This document shows positions 7,454-16,632 of a stretch of 64,000 bases of DNA, piece after piece. The stretch lies in assembly GCA_013178295.1 (NCBI GenBank), contig JABLWW010000013.1, positions 87,767 through 151,766 on the forward strand, read 5' to 3'. The DNA is from Anaerolineae bacterium. Lineage in GTDB: Bacteria > Chloroflexota > Anaerolineae > Anaerolineales > Anaerolineaceae. Made by a program: the position numbers and the translations under genes. A model generated the notes under the pieces. It worked only from the letters and a program-made list of their open reading frames with translations. It had not been told where the DNA came from and searched no databases. Each line of letters opens with the position of its first letter. Within the stretch, counting starts at the first letter, position 1.

Positions 7454-9736
7454 TCAGCGCACCTCCGCCGCAGCCGCCCCAACCTCCTTGCCGCCGCATA
7501 CCACTTTCACCTCCCAGCGCCCGGGCTTAAGCTGCCCCTCTTCTTCGTAATACAGGCTGCCTTCCTGTTTGCTGTGCGGAATATCTTGGCTGCCGTAGTT
7601 GTGCCAGCACTTTGTGGTGTTATTCAGCGTCCAGATGACCATGCACTCGCTCGGGCAGTCGCCTTTCAACTCCCAGGACACCTCGATCTTTGTCAGGTCT
7701 TTGCCGTCGTAGGTATCCGAGAGAATGGGTTTGCCGTTCTGCCAGCCGCTGACAAACCTGATCTTGCTGATCTGGCAGGCGGGCGACTCGAGCCGCTGGC
7801 GGACATAGGGCAGCCATGTCTCCAGCGGATATGCAGCATCGTCAGACACGCCAATCTCTTGGGCGTGTTGAAAGTCTTCAAGCGACTTGGGCAGTTCTCC
7901 CAGCAGATATTCCGCCAGTCCGCGGCAGTAGTAGGCTTCCGCCAGGCGGCTGTCCTGGCTGAGCGCTTTGTCTGCCAGGTGAACAGCTTTGGCTGCCAGC
8001 GGCAGCCAGCGCTCACAATCGTGTTGCTTCTCAGCCTCCTGGGCTTGTTTTACCGCATCCATGCATTGCGCCCCCAGCTGCAAAGCGCCCGGCGGTGCAG
8101 GCGGCATACAACCGGTTGCCCAATCATACATGCCTGAAACGCTGACCCCCATACATTCTTTCCAGTTCATGGCGGTCAAAGCTTCTTTTGTTTCGGGTCT
8201 GATCAGATAGATGTCCGGGCATTCAAGATAGAGAAGCACCTCTGCCTCGCCCTCAACCATTCTTTCTCTTCTTTCTAGGGACATCTGAAATGTTTGCGGT
8301 GCGTCTTCGCTGACGATTAGCGGATAGTTGAAAATGAAAATATTGGGCGCCTCATCCGCAGCCAGCTTTTCTCTGGCTTGCGGGTCGCCTGTCAGGGCGT
8401 GGGCGATGAGTTCACGTTCGAATGCGTCAATAAGCTCAAATTCGAAGTCATCTTCAACACATGCGATCTCCTCTGCGCTCAGCACAAACTGCTCGCGCCA
8501 GCCCTCGCCCAGATTCTTCGCAAGCATGCAGGCGCGCTCATCGGCTGGCGCCTGTACCTTTAGACCCCAAGGGTTTTGATCGGGGTAATCGGCGCACCAC
8601 CCCTGAATCTGGCAATCCAATCGTGCCAGCTCGGGGTCAAATGTTAGCGGCGTGTGTTCAGGCGCGCTGAAAACCTTGGGACAGGGAAACACGCCGGGTG
8701 CATCTTTGCCCACGATTTCACCAATCTTTTGTAGATCAATCGCCTGCTCAAATGCCCGCACCATGGCGGGGTTGTCAAAGGGCGGCTTGAAGGGATTAAA
8801 GATCATCCCAACCACACGCATCTGCTGCGCATAATGAAGCGCCTCGCCGTATTTCTCGCTCAACCCAGCGCCATCGCTGGCGGGCAGGGCAACCATATCC
8901 AGCGTGCCCTGGTCATACATCTCCAAAGCCTGATGGGGATCAAGACCATAGATCACCGCAATGCGCTGCGGGCTTCTGCTATCTCCGGCAAGGGGGTGCA
9001 GCGAATTTTTGATCAGCGTTACGCGCCCCTCCTCTTGTGGAAGGATGGGGAGGTACAGCCCGCTGCTCCATAGATGTTCCGGCTTTGCCCAGTCTTTGCC
9101 GTACTGTTCGACCAGCTCCTGCGGGATGGGGTAGATACCCAATCCCAGCGCGGCGGGGAAGTCCTCGAACGGCTGGGTGAACGTAATCTCCAGGGTGCGA
9201 TCGTCCACAGCGCGAATGCCGGTATCTTCCCAGACACGTTTGACGGAGAGGGCTTCATCAACGCCTTGAATAAGCCATTCGTACACGAGTTCACCCGTCA
9301 GATAAAGTTCTAGCCGGGTGTGGAAACCATATACCACGTCATGGCTGGTCACGCGGCGCACGCTTTCCACTGCCCCGCTTTGCGGGTTATAGCGCGCCCA
9401 TACAATGTCTGCCCTTATCCGTATCGTCCAGATTAGCCCGTCGCGTGTTTCCCATGTCTCTGCCAGTCTGGGGATGGCTTTACCCTGCCCGTCCATCCCC
9501 GTCAGGCTGGAGAATACCAGCGGCAGGCAAGCGCCGCGTGGCTCGTATGCTGAAGCCAGCGCCGGGTCAAACTGCGGCGCATCTTTTCCCAGTCTGATAT
9601 GAATCGCTGTACCCTGGTCGGATGTGGGGGAGGGTTGCGGCGGGGCTTGCTTGGCAGATAACTTTTCCAGCGCACCGCAGTTGAAACAAACAACCAGACA
9701 GACCGTTAAAACAATCGTCGCCAACAGGTGTTTCAT
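7454..9736 (-). CDS. extracellular solute-binding protein (family 5) fused to TPR and a C-terminal beta domain
   Basis: Exported 760-residue protein. A signal peptide (about 1-22) has cysteines at 13, 17 and 20, but none has a canonical lipobox, so lipidation is uncertain. Residues about 45-500 match family 5 (OppA/DppA-like) binding proteins: DPALASAYEP, LAETWETRDGLIWTIRIRADIVW and TSHDVVYGF. Residues about 555-640 form TPR-like helices (ALSQDSRLAEAYYCRGLAEYLLGELPKSLEDF). A cysteine-containing Ig-like domain follows (about 655-760). No permease or ATPase genes are near, so it is an orphan and may be a sensor or scaffold rather than a transporter part. The start is supported by AAGGAG 9 nt upstream. 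Confidence 0.8.
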   Translation of the reverse strand: MKHLLATIVLTVCLVVCFNCGALEKLSAKQAPPQPSPTSDQGTAIHIRLGKDAPQFDPALASAYEPRGACLPLVFSSLTGMDGQGKAIPRLAETWETRDGLIWTIRIRADIVWARYNPQSGAVESVRRVTSHDVVYGFHTRLELYLTGELVYEWLIQGVDEALSVKRVWEDTGIRAVDDRTLEITFTQPFEDFPAALGLGIYPIPQELVEQYGKDWAKPEHLWSSGLYLPILPQEEGRVTLIKNSLHPLAGDSRSPQRIAVIYGLDPHQALEMYDQGTLDMVALPASDGAGLSEKYGEALHYAQQMRVVGMIFNPFKPPFDNPAMVRAFEQAIDLQKIGEIVGKDAPGVFPCPKVFSAPEHTPLTFDPELARLDCQIQGWCADYPDQNPWGLKVQAPADERACMLAKNLGEGWREQFVLSAEEIACVEDDFEFELIDAFERELIAHALTGDPQAREKLAADEAPNIFIFNYPLIVSEDAPQTFQMSLERRERMVEGEAEVLLYLECPDIYLIRPETKEALTAMNWKECMGVSVSGMYDWATGCMPPAPPGALQLGAQCMDAVKQAQEAEKQHDCERWLPLAAKAVHLADKALSQDSRLAEAYYCRGLAEYLLGELPKSLEDFQHAQEIGVSDDAAYPLETWLPYVRQRLESPACQISKIRFVSGWQNGKPILSDTYDGKDLTKIEVSWELKGDCPSECMVIWTLNNTTKCWHNYGSQDIPHSKQEGSLYYEEEGQLKPGRWEVKVVCGGKEVGAAAAEVR

Positions 9737-9809
9737 CGGAAATGCTCCTTACTTCTCCTGCGCCAACAGACAAACAGCGACACCCTCTTCACCCTGAGGT
9801 GTGCTGAAA

Positions 9810-9817
9810 CAACGTTG
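9810..9817. promoter_or_regulatory. CAACGTTG palindrome in the leader of the binding-protein gene
   Basis: The core is identical to that of the mtaC operators and lies about 45 bp downstream of the predicted start site. It could be a LacI-family half-operator. One 8-mer of this kind is expected by chance in a window of this size. Confidence 0.3.
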
Positions 9818-9866
9818 CTGAAGGATATTTTGTTTTGGTGACAATGGGAGGGTGTTTCTATGAATC

Positions 9867-9894
9867 ATTATAACGCTAAGGAGGAGATTTACAA
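9867..9894 (-). promoter_or_regulatory. sigma70-like promoter for the binding-protein/TPR gene
   Basis: Minus-strand TTGTAA (9889-9894) and a perfect TATAAT (9867-9872) are 16 bp apart. The transcript would start near 9860, leaving about 124 nt of leader. It lies in the 332-bp divergent gap 9737-10068, which otherwise holds only the two CAACGTTG palindromes and the ribosome-binding site of the next gene. Confidence 0.6.
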
Positions 9895-9985
9895 TACGGG
9901 TCAGTGCAACAGGTATTGGGGGCTGTACAGCAAAAAATGCTTGAGATGAGGATATATTTTTGCGGGAAAACCGTATACAATATGA

Positions 9986-9995
9986 GCAACGTTGC
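9986..9995. promoter_or_regulatory. GCAACGTTGC palindrome near a TACAAT box
   Basis: A perfect 10-bp palindrome begins 5 bp after TACAAT (9976-9981), where a start site for the zinc-ribbon gene could lie. It shares CAACGTTG with the mtaC operators. No convincing -35 box was found, so both promoter and operator remain tentative. Confidence 0.35.
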
Positions 9996-10068
9996 ATTCA
10001 ATCGCGTCTAAAGGGATGTACGCATCTTACGGCACTGTCCCTGCCTATCGTTACAGGAGGAACTTTTC

Positions 10069-11013
10069 ATGGATAACCCCGCACTGTCAAAACTTAGCGC
10101 AGAGCAGCTGGCTGCTTTGGATGATGAACAAAAAGCCGTTTTCTGTATGCTGGTGGAGAGCGACCAGGACTTTTTTGCCCGCACCTTTACCCCCAAAGAC
10201 CTGCCCCTGGCGCTGGCGCGCAAAGCCGAAATCATCAAGCGTTATCAGGCAGACCGCGAGCGTCTTGAGAAAATCCGCGCCGATTTTGCCCGCACGGCTG
10301 AGATTCCGCCCGGCGAGGACAAAGCCGGAGAGATTCTCACTGGTGCGGCTGCGGCGCTGGGGCTTGGCACGGCGGCGGCTGTCGCCGTAACCGATAACAC
10401 CGCCTTTTATCAGGGCGTGCAGCCTGCCGACCTGATCCCCCCGCTGCGCACCGAGTTTGAGGGCACGCGTACTACCTTTGCCTCCAGCGGCAGCCCCGAG
10501 GCGCTGACCGCCACCATCTTTCTGCTTGGCGAAAGCGGGCGCATCCCTGCCATGACCATCCATCTGACGCGTGTCGAAAACGGCTGCGAGGTGAAGGTCA
10601 ACGATCTTTCCAGCCGCAGCGTGGTTGAGGCGCTCAAAGAGGGCGGCGAGAAGCTGATTGACCTGGCGCAGAAGGGTATTGGGCTGCTGCGCGGGCGCGG
10701 GATTGGCGAGACGCTCTCTCAGGCGGATGAAGCCCTCGACAGCGGCGCCGGTCTGGCGGATGTGGTGCACACCCTCAGGCTCAAGGAACGCGCCTGGCAG
10801 GTAATCCGCATCACGGCTGAGGCGATCGAGACCGCTTACCGCGACCAGCGCGAGAAAGAACGCCGCGAGCGCGCCGCCCTGGAAGCCGCCTGGGATGCCT
10901 ATTACAACTGCCCCGGCTGCGGCGTCTCCTTTGCTCCTGATGAGACTATCTGCCGTGTGTGTGCCACAGCCCGTCCCGAAAAACCACTTACCCCTGATCC
11001 GCGCCAGGTCTGA
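10069..11013 (+). CDS. uncharacterised protein with C-terminal zinc ribbon
   Basis: Protein of 314 residues that I do not recognise as a named family. The N-terminal part is helical and charged (LSKLSAEQLAALDDEQKAVF). It is followed by an Ala/Gly-rich stretch (GAAAALGLGTAAAVAV), too short and weak for a sure membrane segment. The middle contains a beta-rich region, and a long charged helix (about 255-290, EKERRERAALEAAWDAYY) runs into a zinc ribbon CPGC...CRVC at about 292-310. The ATG has AGGAGG 8 nt upstream. It is divergent from the binding-protein gene and convergent with the large kinase (18 bp between stops). The zinc ribbon suggests binding of protein or nucleic acid, but no function can be assigned. 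Confidence 0.8.
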   Translation: MDNPALSKLSAEQLAALDDEQKAVFCMLVESDQDFFARTFTPKDLPLALARKAEIIKRYQADRERLEKIRADFARTAEIPPGEDKAGEILTGAAAALGLGTAAAVAVTDNTAFYQGVQPADLIPPLRTEFEGTRTTFASSGSPEALTATIFLLGESGRIPAMTIHLTRVENGCEVKVNDLSSRSVVEALKEGGEKLIDLAQKGIGLLRGRGIGETLSQADEALDSGAGLADVVHTLRLKERAWQVIRITAEAIETAYRDQREKERRERAALEAAWDAYYNCPGCGVSFAPDETICRVCATARPEKPLTPDPRQV

Positions 11014-11031
11014 GACGGGGGCGTTTCTGTT

Positions 11032-14000
11032 CTATTCCTGGCTGCCGTGCGTGGCGGCATCCGCTGCTTCCAGCGGAATGCGCACCGTCACGGTGCTGCC
11101 TTTGCGTGGGGCAGAGGTGATTTCGATCACCCCTCCCGCCTTTTCGGCGCGCTGGCGCATGCTGATCAATCCCATCCCGCCGCGTTTTGGCGCCGCCGGA
11201 TCAAACCCATTGCCGTTGTCGCTTACCTGCAGCACAGCGCACCCGGCGCGTCTTCTGACCGAGACCTCCATCTGTGTGGCGGCAGAGTGGCGTGTGGCGT
11301 TGTTGAGCGCTTCGTTGGCAATCCAGTACAATGCCTCTTCCGTCTGCGGGTTGAGGCGCAGACGGCGGCTGAAGAAAAACTTGACCTCGATGCCCGCCCG
11401 TCTTTCAATCGTCTCCAGACGCTCCTGCAGGGCTTCGGCGAGACCCTTGTGCTGCATGCTGGCGGGACGCAGCTGATACAGCATCAGGCGCATCTCGCGC
11501 AGCGTCTGATGAGTCGCCAGCGTCAGCCTTTGCAGATAATGCTGCAGCTGGTCGCGGTTGTCGCTTTTTGCCAGCGCCAGACAGGTATCGGCAAAGATGG
11601 CGGCGCTGAACAGCGTCTGCGTGGCAGAGTCGTGCAGGTCGCGCGCCATGCGCGCACGTTCCTCCAGCACGGCAGCCAGCTGCGCCTGGCGGTGCAGCCG
11701 GGCGTTCTCCACAATCAACCCCAAATGGTCAGCGATGGAAGCCAGCAGGCTGATTTCATCCAGGTTGAAGGGGTGCATTGCCCGTACAATGCTCATCACC
11801 CCAATCACCCGCCCGCGGGCGTGCATGGGCGTTCCCAGATAGCTGTGTGCCTGGTTGAGGTATGCCTCGCAGGGCAGCGCGCGCCGGTCGAGTGCCATGT
11901 CGTGGATGAGCAGCGGCTGGTCGTTTTCCACCACCCAGCCCTCCAGCGAGTTCTCGAGCGGGAGATTTCTTAGCTGTATCTCCCTGCCCGGCGGTGTGTT
12001 TTGGTGAACATACAGTTCCAGCCGCTGGTTTTGCGGGTCGAGCATGTAAAAAGCGCCGTGTGTGCTGCCAGTGATTTCAATGATTCTGGCAAGCGCATCA
12101 CTGAGTGCTTGATGGATATCGAACGAAGCGCTGGCAGCCGAGATGATCTCATACAACATCCCCAGATCGCGGGTGCGGCTGGCAACCATACGCTCCATGC
12201 GCGCCATCAGACGCATACGTTGCAGCGTGTTGCCTGCCATATCGGCAATGCTGCCTGCCAGCTGCATCTGTTGCGGGCTGAAGACCCGCTGCGCGGCGTA
12301 CTGCAGCGCCAGCAAACCGATGGGGTTCTCCCTGGCGCGCAGCGGGATGAGGAGGCAGTCGCCATCCGCCGAGGATGTTTGTGTGTCAATTGGTATGACT
12401 GGTGTGCCGCCGCAGAGGCTGATTGCGATCTTGCCGCCGCGCAGCGCCTGCAGCAGGGTGTGTTCATCGGGCATGGGCTGCGGGCAGGCTGTTTCCTCCC
12501 CCCAGGTGTGCACTATCCGAAAGCGTTCCTCCTCCAGCAGCAGCAGAGTGCCGCGTTCGGCTTGCAGTGCGGCGACGGATGCCTCCACCAGAATGGGAAG
12601 CGCCTCATTGAAGGTCTGCGCCTGGCGCAGCGCCGCCGAAAGCTGCACCATGGCGCTCATTTCCTCCGCCCGGGTGCGTGTCTGCTCCAGCAGGCGGGCG
12701 TTCTCTTCTTCGGCGCGCTTGCGGGCGGTGATATCCTGAAAGATTCCCACGGTCTGATAAATCCCGCCTGCGGCATCGCGCACGGCGGAAAGGTGCATGT
12801 TGACCCACACCGGTTGACCATCCTTGCGCAGGTAGCGTTTTTCAAGAATATAGGAGTCAATTTCACCGCGTTGCATGCGCTGCAGCATGTCCATATCGGC
12901 TTGCAGGTCATCGGGGTGGGTGATCTGTTGAAAGGTCATCTCCGCAAGCTCCTCGGCGCTGTAGCCCAGCAGTTCGCAGTACAGCGGGCTGACCTCCACC
13001 AGCCGCCCGTGCGCGTCGGCAACGCCCGCCAGCGATTGGTCAAAAACGGCGCGGAAGCGCTCCTCGCCGCGCCGCAGGGCTTGCTCTGTCTGCACGCGCT
13101 CGCTGATGTCCGTAGAGACGTACATCACCGAAGCGACGCGCTGTTCTGCATCCAGCACGGGCGAGACGCGGTTTTCATACCATACCGCGCTGCCATCTGG
13201 GCGTTCAAAGTATGATTCATAGACAACAGGCTGGCGCTGCTCGACCGCCTGGGCAATGGCATGGCGTGCTTTTTCCTGCTCAGCGGGCGGAAGATAGGCA
13301 TACACCGGCGTGCCAATCAGTTTCTCCAGCGGGACACCGCTTGTGCGGTTGGCGAAGAGAAAGTTGCCCTGGGTGTCGAGATGGGCGATAATGGCGGGGG
13401 CGTTTTCGACCAGCGCCCGCCAGCGCGCTTCTGAAAGGCGCAGGGCTTCTTCTGCCTGTTTGCGGGCGGTGATATCCTGGCTGATCACCAGAGCTGCTGG
13501 CCGCTCGTTGAACATCAGCGGCAGCGAAGTCGATTCGGCGATATAAACCTGTCCGTCTTTTTTGATCACGCGCATTTGAAGCGGCGGGTTGGGGCTTCCC
13601 TGCGCAACGCTGCGCATGCGCTCCACCAGCTTGGGACGGTCATCGGGATGAATGATGGAGAGAGCCTCCATTCCGATGAACTCTTCCGGCGTGTACCCCA
13701 GCAGGCGCGTGCTGGCGGGGTTGGCATACACGTATTTGCCGTCCTGCACCACCAGGATGCAGTTGGGTGAGGTCTCGACCAGGTCACGAAAGCGTTTTTC
13801 GCTGGCTTGCAGGGCGGCTTCCGCTTGTTTACGCTGGGTAACGTTCTCGCCGGTAAGCAGCAGCGCTTCCACCCCGCCCGCGGCATTTTTGATCGGCACC
13901 AGACACCAATCCCACCAGCCAAGCCTGTCCTCGAAGCAGCCGCGCTGCGGCTGCCCGCTGACGAGCGCATGCTCCAGGACGGGGCGCATAGGCTGTGAGG

Positions 14001-14841
14001 GGAAGACATCAAACAGATTTTTGCCGTGATACTGCTCGGCTTCTTTCCCAGATAGCTGTGTGAAGGCGCGGTTGACATAGATGATGTTGAAACGGGTGTC
14101 CATGTACACCATCAGCGTCTGGGTGTTATCCAGCACGGCGCGCATCAGCTGCTGCGCCTCGTAGCTGTGTCCGGTAAGGTTTTTTAGCTGCCGGTGCAGG
14201 ATGGCTGCCTCGCGGTCGGACCTGAGAAATTCCTCCGGGGGGATGTAGTAGAAGTTTTCATACAACACGCTGCCCACGGCTGCCAGCGGGTGCGTGCTGA
14301 GAATATCCAGCAGAATCTGTGCGGGAAAACGGCGCATATCGTACTGGCACAGCGCCAGGCAATGGCTGCCCGGGAAAAAGCGATTGAGCTTTGCCTCGTA
14401 TTCAATCAGGCGCTCGCTGCCGGGCGCCCCCTGCAGCGCCCAGCGCATCTCTCCGGCAACGCGCAGCCCCGTGTAGCCCTCTGCCAGTGCTTGGGCTTCT
14501 TCGGCGCGCAGCCGGTCAATCATATCCTCAGGGTCAAAGTACCCTTTTGGCAGATAGACGCTTTCTTTTTCCAAAAAGACAAGCTGTCCGCGGGCGGTGT
14601 GCTCGTGCACGGCAGTGCCCTGCGCATCCAGTATTGTAAGGATATGGCTGGCTGTGTTGGCGTCGGCAAAGCACATCACCTTTTGCCCCGCTTGCAGCCC
14701 CTGCAGGGTATAAGCAAGCAGCGCCGAGAGCCGCTCCTCCTCGCTCTCGTAGAGACAGCACAGGTGATCTCCGCACTGGAGTTTTCCCAGCGCGGCTAAC
14801 AGGCTTTGGGAAGATGAAGCGATCCGCTCCAGACCGATCAT
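11032..14841 (-). CDS. MEDS-PAS(4)-GAF(2) sensor histidine kinase, HisKA_3 type
   Basis: Soluble sensor kinase of 1269 residues. Order: MEDS domain (about 20-190, GDHLCCLYESEEERLSALLAYTLQGL), four PAS/PAC units (about 228-338, 346-462, 470-582, 592-710), two GAF domains (about 725-875, 905-1050), and a NarX/DegS-type dimerisation domain with H1070 in MARDLHDSATQ. A short HATPase (about 1170-1260, NEALNNATRH, DNGNGFD, GMGLISMRQRA) completes it. The MEDS family was defined in DcmR and methanogen sensors, which suits the C1-metabolism genes around, though its ligand is unsettled. The kinase type pairs with NarL-family regulators; the only one in the window is at 26475-27137. The start has AAGGGA upstream. 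Confidence 0.92.
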   Translation of the reverse strand: MIGLERIASSSQSLLAALGKLQCGDHLCCLYESEEERLSALLAYTLQGLQAGQKVMCFADANTASHILTILDAQGTAVHEHTARGQLVFLEKESVYLPKGYFDPEDMIDRLRAEEAQALAEGYTGLRVAGEMRWALQGAPGSERLIEYEAKLNRFFPGSHCLALCQYDMRRFPAQILLDILSTHPLAAVGSVLYENFYYIPPEEFLRSDREAAILHRQLKNLTGHSYEAQQLMRAVLDNTQTLMVYMDTRFNIIYVNRAFTQLSGKEAEQYHGKNLFDVFPSQPMRPVLEHALVSGQPQRGCFEDRLGWWDWCLVPIKNAAGGVEALLLTGENVTQRKQAEAALQASEKRFRDLVETSPNCILVVQDGKYVYANPASTRLLGYTPEEFIGMEALSIIHPDDRPKLVERMRSVAQGSPNPPLQMRVIKKDGQVYIAESTSLPLMFNERPAALVISQDITARKQAEEALRLSEARWRALVENAPAIIAHLDTQGNFLFANRTSGVPLEKLIGTPVYAYLPPAEQEKARHAIAQAVEQRQPVVYESYFERPDGSAVWYENRVSPVLDAEQRVASVMYVSTDISERVQTEQALRRGEERFRAVFDQSLAGVADAHGRLVEVSPLYCELLGYSAEELAEMTFQQITHPDDLQADMDMLQRMQRGEIDSYILEKRYLRKDGQPVWVNMHLSAVRDAAGGIYQTVGIFQDITARKRAEEENARLLEQTRTRAEEMSAMVQLSAALRQAQTFNEALPILVEASVAALQAERGTLLLLEEERFRIVHTWGEETACPQPMPDEHTLLQALRGGKIAISLCGGTPVIPIDTQTSSADGDCLLIPLRARENPIGLLALQYAAQRVFSPQQMQLAGSIADMAGNTLQRMRLMARMERMVASRTRDLGMLYEIISAASASFDIHQALSDALARIIEITGSTHGAFYMLDPQNQRLELYVHQNTPPGREIQLRNLPLENSLEGWVVENDQPLLIHDMALDRRALPCEAYLNQAHSYLGTPMHARGRVIGVMSIVRAMHPFNLDEISLLASIADHLGLIVENARLHRQAQLAAVLEERARMARDLHDSATQTLFSAAIFADTCLALAKSDNRDQLQHYLQRLTLATHQTLREMRLMLYQLRPASMQHKGLAEALQERLETIERRAGIEVKFFFSRRLRLNPQTEEALYWIANEALNNATRHSAATQMEVSVRRRAGCAVLQVSDNGNGFDPAAPKRGGMGLISMRQRAEKAGGVIEITSAPRKGSTVTVRIPLEAADAATHGSQE

Positions 14842-14862
14842 TCGGCAATCCCTTCGATAAAA

Positions 14863-16077
14863 TTATAGCGTATCTTCCCCATTTTTATTTGCGGAAAGAA
14901 AATCTCTGACCCGCTGCATGGCGGTTGAAATACGCTCTTCGGGCGTGCACAGCGAAAGACGCACGTAGCCTTGCCCGCCGCCGCCGTAAATGCTGCCGGG
15001 GGTGATGCTGACGCCGCAGTGCTCCAACAGACGGGCGCAGAAGCGCATATCGTCGCCGTAGCCGCCGGGCAAACGCGCCCAAACGTAGATGGCAGCGTGT
15101 GGCTTCTCGACGTTGAAGCCGCACGCCTGCAGGGAGTCAACCGCCAGGTCGCGGCGTTGCTGATAGATGCGGTTGCGGGCGTGTATCCACGAGAGGTCGC
15201 CCATCAGTGCGCTCGCAGCGGCTTCCTCGATGGGCAGAAAACCCGCCGAGTCCACCTGGCTTTTGTAAATTGCCAACAGACGGATGACCTGTGCATTCCC
15301 AACGACCATTCCCACCCGCCAGCCTGCCATGTTTGCCGTTTTGGAGAGCGAATTGAACTCCACCGCCACATCTTTTGCGCCGTCCACCTGCAGCAGGCTC
15401 GGAGCGCGGTAGCCGTCAAACCCCACTTCCATGTAAGGGGCGTCGTGTGCAATCAGCACGCCCCACTGGCGGGCAAAGGCAACCGCCTGCGCAAAGAAGT
15501 CCATTGTGGCAGCTGCGCCGGTGGGATTGTTGGGATAGTTGAGCCATAGAATCTTTGCCCGCCGCGCAGCCTCCGGCGGGATGTCGTCCAGTCTGGGCAG
15601 CCAGCCTTGCTCTGCCCTCAGCCGCATGGGATAGATTTCTGCCCCAGCAATTCTTCCCCCGGCGCTATAGACCGGATACCCTGGATCGGGGACGAGCGCC
15701 ACATCGCCGGGGTTGAGCAGCGCCTGGCTGAGGTGAAAGACGCCCTCTTTGGCGCCGATGAGAGCAAGCACCTCACTTTCGGGGTTAAGCTCTACCCCAA
15801 AACGCTGGCGGTAGTATGTGCTGACCGCCCGGCGGAAGGCTGCCGAACCGCCAGAAGAGGCGTAGCCGTGCGCATCGGCGCGGCTGGCGCTTTCTATCAG
15901 CCGCTGGATGATGAAATCTGGCGGCGGCAGGTCGGGCGAACCGGCATCCAGCCGGATGACATCCATCCCTTGCGCTTTGAGCGTCTGGATGCGCCGGTTG
16001 AGGTCGGCAAAGAAGTAGGGCTTGAAGTCGTGGATGCGCTGGGCGGGCTGGATTTTTTCGTCAAAAGCGCTCATCAT
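14863..16077 (-). CDS. class I/II PLP aminotransferase (aspartate/aromatic/LL-DAP type)
   Basis: Fold-type I PLP aminotransferase of 404 residues, last gene of the aromatic operon. The Schiff-base lysine is in NSLSKTANMAGWRVG, and NYPNNPTGA, PDPGYPVY and the C-terminal arginine region (GYVRLSLCTPEER) are all present. Its start ATG overlaps the aroQ stop by 4 bp, indicating translational coupling. The operon position suggests amination of phenylpyruvate and hydroxyphenylpyruvate, or of prephenate. However, sequence style also fits LL-diaminopimelate or alanine/aspartate aminotransferases, so the substrate is inferred from context only. Two Met codons begin the frame; the first sits in the overlap. 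Confidence 0.88.
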   Translation of the reverse strand: MMSAFDEKIQPAQRIHDFKPYFFADLNRRIQTLKAQGMDVIRLDAGSPDLPPPDFIIQRLIESASRADAHGYASSGGSAAFRRAVSTYYRQRFGVELNPESEVLALIGAKEGVFHLSQALLNPGDVALVPDPGYPVYSAGGRIAGAEIYPMRLRAEQGWLPRLDDIPPEAARRAKILWLNYPNNPTGAAATMDFFAQAVAFARQWGVLIAHDAPYMEVGFDGYRAPSLLQVDGAKDVAVEFNSLSKTANMAGWRVGMVVGNAQVIRLLAIYKSQVDSAGFLPIEEAAASALMGDLSWIHARNRIYQQRRDLAVDSLQACGFNVEKPHAAIYVWARLPGGYGDDMRFCARLLEHCGVSITPGSIYGGGGQGYVRLSLCTPEERISTAMQRVRDFLSANKNGEDTL

Positions 16078-16544
16078 GTCTCCCGCAGGTGCGCGATTAA
16101 CCCGTGCAGTCCCAGCAGATAACTGCGCGCCCCGAAACCGCTCACCTGCCCGATGCAGGCGGCGGCGATATAGGAGTGATGACGAAACGGCTCGCGGGCG
16201 TAAATGTTGGAGAGATGCACCTCCACCGCCGGAAACCCCACGGCGCGCAGCGCGTCATGCAGGGCGATGCTGGTATGGGTGTATGCTCCGGCGTTGATCA
16301 GTGCCCCGTCTGCCCAGCCGATTGCCTGATGCAGCGCGTCGATCAGACTGCCCTCGTGGTTGCTTTGCAGAATGCGCAGTTCGGCGTTGTGTTTGCTTGC
16401 CTCCTCCTCCAGCATGGCGTTGATGCTCTCCAGACTGGTTTTTCCGTAGTGCTGCGGTTCGCGGCTGCCCAGCAGATTGAGATTTGGTCCGTGCAGGATG
16501 AGGATGTGTAGGGTTTTGTCTTTTGGTGTGGATTTATTGTTCAT
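16074..16544 (-). CDS. aroQ: type II 3-dehydroquinate dehydratase
   Basis: Dehydrates 3-dehydroquinate to 3-dehydroshikimate, third step of the shikimate pathway, as a cytosolic dodecamer. At 156 residues it has the family length. Diagnostic motifs are ILHGPNLNLLGSREP, the catalytic Tyr in HYGKTSLE, NSxHEG-like QSNHEGSLID, INAGAYTHTS and VHLSNIYAREPFRHHS with the catalytic His. It lies 88 bp after aroKB on the same strand and overlaps the aminotransferase start. The gap contains a TATAAT on the minus strand (16571-16576) without a clear -35, so an internal promoter is possible. No strong ribosome-binding site precedes the ATG. Confidence 0.95.
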   Translation of the reverse strand: MNNKSTPKDKTLHILILHGPNLNLLGSREPQHYGKTSLESINAMLEEEASKHNAELRILQSNHEGSLIDALHQAIGWADGALINAGAYTHTSIALHDALRAVGFPAVEVHLSNIYAREPFRHHSYIAAACIGQVSGFGARSYLLGLHGLIAHLRET

Positions 16545-16632
16545 TTTGTTTATATATAGTGGCTATACGCATTATATTTGATGGGAATAGCATGCATATC
16601 CAGCAGATATGCGGTATACGCCTGCCCAATGA

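Noticed and set aside
12001..13215. Long open frame (404 codons, plus strand) opposite the MEDS kinase
   Set aside because: Antisense shadow of a high-GC coding region with clear PAS/GAF homology on the other strand; no ribosome-binding site and no recognisable motifs. The same applies to long antisense frames at 447-1316, 1356-2297, 25123-26109, 27235-28680 and 52676-53902.
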